Shown one piece after another: positions 7,716 through 8,647 of a DNA stretch of 8,647 bases. The notes under the pieces were generated by a model. The model was not told the DNA's origin, did not search any database, and saw nothing but the letters and a program-made list of their open reading frames with translations. The DNA lies in contig JAJPZE010000226.1 of NCBI GenBank assembly GCA_021204565.1, positions 1-8,647 of the forward strand, in the 5' to 3' direction. This stretch comes from Prevotella sp. (GTDB taxonomy: Bacteria; Bacteroidota; Bacteroidia; Bacteroidales; Bacteroidaceae). How positions within the stretch are numbered: position 1 is the first letter of the stretch; every line of letters begins with the position of its first letter. The translations under genes and the position numbers were made by a program.

Positions 7716-7866
7716 TTAATTCAATAGTTAAAAAAAATCCATATCCTTGCAGCGATGCGACCTGCGTGCGGGCAATGTCTAACGCAGAGGGGGCAAACGA
7801 AACGGGCGGGCGGTTAAGGAATGCATAATCTTATGACATCGAACGCGCCCCGGCAGGGTCATACAA

Positions 7867-7899
7867 ATAAGGTGCACTCTCCGGGAGGGTGCACCTTAT
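7867..7899 (-). terminator. Rho-independent-type terminator downstream of the chimeric/PPIase frame
   Basis: A near-perfect inverted repeat: ATAAGGTGCAC and its complement close a stem of about 15 pairs (one mismatch, or wobble, at 7878/7888) around a three-base loop. It begins 33 bases after the PPIase stop on the - strand and is followed there by a short T-rich run (TTATTTGTAT). On the + strand ATCCATTTT follows, so it could act in both directions. Its position right after the PPIase stop fits termination of that transcript and insulation of the porU leader. Confidence 0.75.
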
Positions 7900-7932
7900 C
7901 CATTTTAATTGTCTGTCTCTGCAAGAGACGGA

Positions 7933-8253
7933 TTAGAAGAAGATGTATCTGTTGTCGACCACTTGCGCGTTGTTGTGCAATTCGTTCATAAAGTTGCCGG
8001 AGTTCTGCATGGCTTTCTTCCTTGCCGGCTCAATGATGTTCTTCGGGTCGTACTTATCCCCTTTGGGGGTCTTGTCGATTACTTTGAACAGATATACGCC
8101 CGCCTCTCCGGCAACAGGTTTCTTCACGGTTTGCCCTTTGGCGGTCGCCGCTACGGCACCGGCAAGAGCGGGCTCGTTGGTCGCAGTCATCTTAACGAAT
8201 ACGGGCGCGGCATATGTGATCTGGCTTAACGTATCCACCTTTGCCCCTTTTGC
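7933..8253 (-). pseudogene. C-terminal fragment of periplasmic peptidyl-prolyl isomerase (SurA/PpiD type)
   Basis: About the last 100 residues, from GAKVDTLSQITYAAPVF through EPALAGAVAATAKGQTV, AGVYLFKVIDKTPKG and GNFMNELHNNAQVVDNRYIFF. In Bacteroidota these motifs close a roughly 700-residue membrane-anchored periplasmic foldase (SurA N-like plus rotamase domains). The ending VxDxRYxFF is highly conserved there. The N-terminal anchor, chaperone domain and catalytic rotamase domain are all absent from this window, replaced by unrelated sequence. The G+C content is about 54% by hand count over 7981-8220. The native stop and the terminator beyond it are intact. It may be a real broken gene, or a whole gene elsewhere truncated here by assembly error. 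Confidence 0.7.
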
Positions 8254-8647
8254 CCTTGCCTCGTATGCCTCGCTGAAATTAGCCCTGTCCGCAGTCTGGT
8301 TCTCGCTCATGCAGAGCCTTGTCCATCCCAGGTTCTTCACCACCTCGCGGGTGATGTCGTCCATTTCCGCGAATGCTCCCTCCGGGTCGTATGATCCGTG
8401 CCTCGCTATCGCCCCGACCACCGTTCCCCATGCCGCGTCAAATGCCGGCACGGGTTCTTTCGTCCTGTCCGCGCACAGCTTTCGAACCTCCGCTATGCTC
8501 GGCGGGTACTGGCTCGTGCAGACGTACTCCGCCACGGCGTTACTTGCCACTGCGAATGACACGTGGCCAAGAATGTCGAAACAGAAGTCCATAGCACGAA
8601 TGTCGTCGAGCACCTTTGCCGCCGGGTATGCCGAGCTGATGCGGGTT
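7933..8647 (-). CDS. Chimeric frame: phage helicase-loader-like N-part joined to PPIase C-terminus, partial
   Basis: One frame runs without a stop from the right edge to TAA-type termination at 7933; the codon at 8613-8611 is a GTG that is only the first possible start inside the window. The homology continues upstream of it (TRISSAYPAAK), so the real start is off the window. Up to about residue 121-125 counted from that GTG the sequence looks like a phage replicative-helicase loader/inhibitor. Beyond that it is the tail of a Bacteroidota periplasmic PPIase. No signal peptide is visible, so this product could not do the PPIase's periplasmic job unless the unseen start supplies one. The two parts have no functional relation that I know of. 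I regard the frame as the product of recombination or of a misjoined assembly, not as an evolved fusion. The two parts are described separately. Confidence 0.75.
   Translation of the reverse strand, partial: TRISSAYPAAKVLDDIRAMDFCFDILGHVSFAVASNAVAEYVCTSQYPPSIAEVRKLCADRTKEPVPAFDAAWGTVVGAIARHGSYDPEGAFAEMDDITREVVKNLGWTRLCMSENQTADRANFSEAYEARAKGAKVDTLSQITYAAPVFVKMTATNEPALAGAVAATAKGQTVKKPVAGEAGVYLFKVIDKTPKGDKYDPKNIIEPARKKAMQNSGNFMNELHNNAQVVDNRYIFF
8239..8647 (-). other. Phage replicative-helicase loader/inhibitor (G39P-like) segment, partial at both ends
   Basis: The translated segment carries the signature of the family of phage SPP1 G39P, the protein that delivers replicative helicase to the phage origin. 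A helical N-part (AYPAAKVLDDIRAMDFCFDI) leads to YPPSIAEVRKLC, the family's SxYPPSIAEIR motif. Next come AAWGTVVGAIARHGSYDPEG and the conserved C-terminal block ITREVVKNLGWTRLCMSEN followed by RANFSEAYEARAK. In complete members this block is followed by a short variable tail, which is lost here at the join. The G+C content is about 61% by hand count over 8281-8580, somewhat above the PPIase part. These loaders are most familiar from phages of Firmicutes and related gut bacteria, so a donor different from the Bacteroidales host is plausible. Family assignment is by motif memory, not by a search. Confidence 0.7.

Larger units (their letters stand above)
7216..7932. other. 717-base intergenic region with several structured elements
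   Basis: No convincing protein gene is seen on either strand. The longest + frame (7613-7828, 71 codons) has no recognisable motif and no partner gene. The region is more AT-rich than the flanking genes and contains, from the porU side outward: a two-part motif at 7343-7376; competing hairpins at 7513-7566; a 14-base palindrome at 7569-7582; a small hairpin at 7614-7628; a GC-rich hairpin at 7653-7682; a second copy of the two-part motif at 7685-7715; an A8 tract at 7730-7737; and a terminator hairpin at 7867-7899. It must hold the promoter and leader of the porU operon. I did not recognise a known RNA family (tmRNA, 6S, RNase P, SRP) in it. Confidence 0.6.

Noticed and set aside
7728..7765. 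Terminator on the - strand ending in the T8 tract opposite 7730-7737
   Set aside because: Only a four-pair stem (GCAG/CTGC) can be formed near the tract, too weak and badly spaced. A strong terminator already exists at 7867-7899.
7613..7828. Possible 71-codon gene on the + strand in the large gap
   Set aside because: It has no recognisable motif, runs through the GC-rich hairpin and the repeated motif, has no ribosome binding site and has low-complexity content. Chance is the simpler explanation.
7867..7899. Inverted repeat as a phage attachment site
   Set aside because: It fits a terminator just past the PPIase stop, and no second copy or integrase is in the window.

Overview
The window reads as chromosomal DNA of a member of the Bacteroidota, most likely order Bacteroidales. 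The evidence is a type IX secretion system (T9SS) pair, porU and porV, which is restricted to this phylum. A rhomboid protease with a Bacteroidota-style C-terminal tail and a periplasmic PPIase tail ending in a characteristic ...NRYIFF support this. Ribosome binding sites are weak throughout, as is normal for the phylum.

Layout. Positions 1-1962 (+ strand): the 3' part of a rhomboid intramembrane serine protease gene, cut by the left edge, then a membrane-anchored endonuclease/exonuclease/phosphatase (EEP) family protein 15 bases later. Positions 1974-7215 (- strand, convergent with the first pair, only 11 bases between stop codons): a tight operon read porU, porV, ispF. The porU stop overlaps a possible porV ATG, and the porV stop overlaps the ispF ATG in an ATGA. 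PorU is the sortase-like protease that removes the sorting domain of T9SS cargo, and PorV is the outer-membrane barrel that shuttles cargo and holds PorU. IspF is a cytoplasmic enzyme of the MEP isoprenoid pathway riding on the same transcript.

Positions 7216-7932 form a 717-base stretch with no convincing gene but much structure. It holds a strong terminator-type hairpin, a GC-rich hairpin, a 14-base perfect palindrome, a set of mutually exclusive hairpins, and a two-part motif present twice. The motif resembles a Bacteroidota promoter on the - strand, the direction of porU.

Positions 7933-8647 (- strand) hold the oddest item. One uninterrupted reading frame has about its last 100 codons from the C-terminus of a Bacteroidota periplasmic PPIase (SurA/PpiD type). 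Everything upstream looks like a phage replicative-helicase loader of the G39P type, and the frame runs off the right edge. The two halves meet at about 8239-8253. This is either a real recombination or prophage scar in the PPIase gene, or a chimeric assembly join. The sequence alone cannot decide, though an assembly join is the more economical explanation.

No CRISPR array, tRNA, rRNA, transposase or complete mobile element was recognised.
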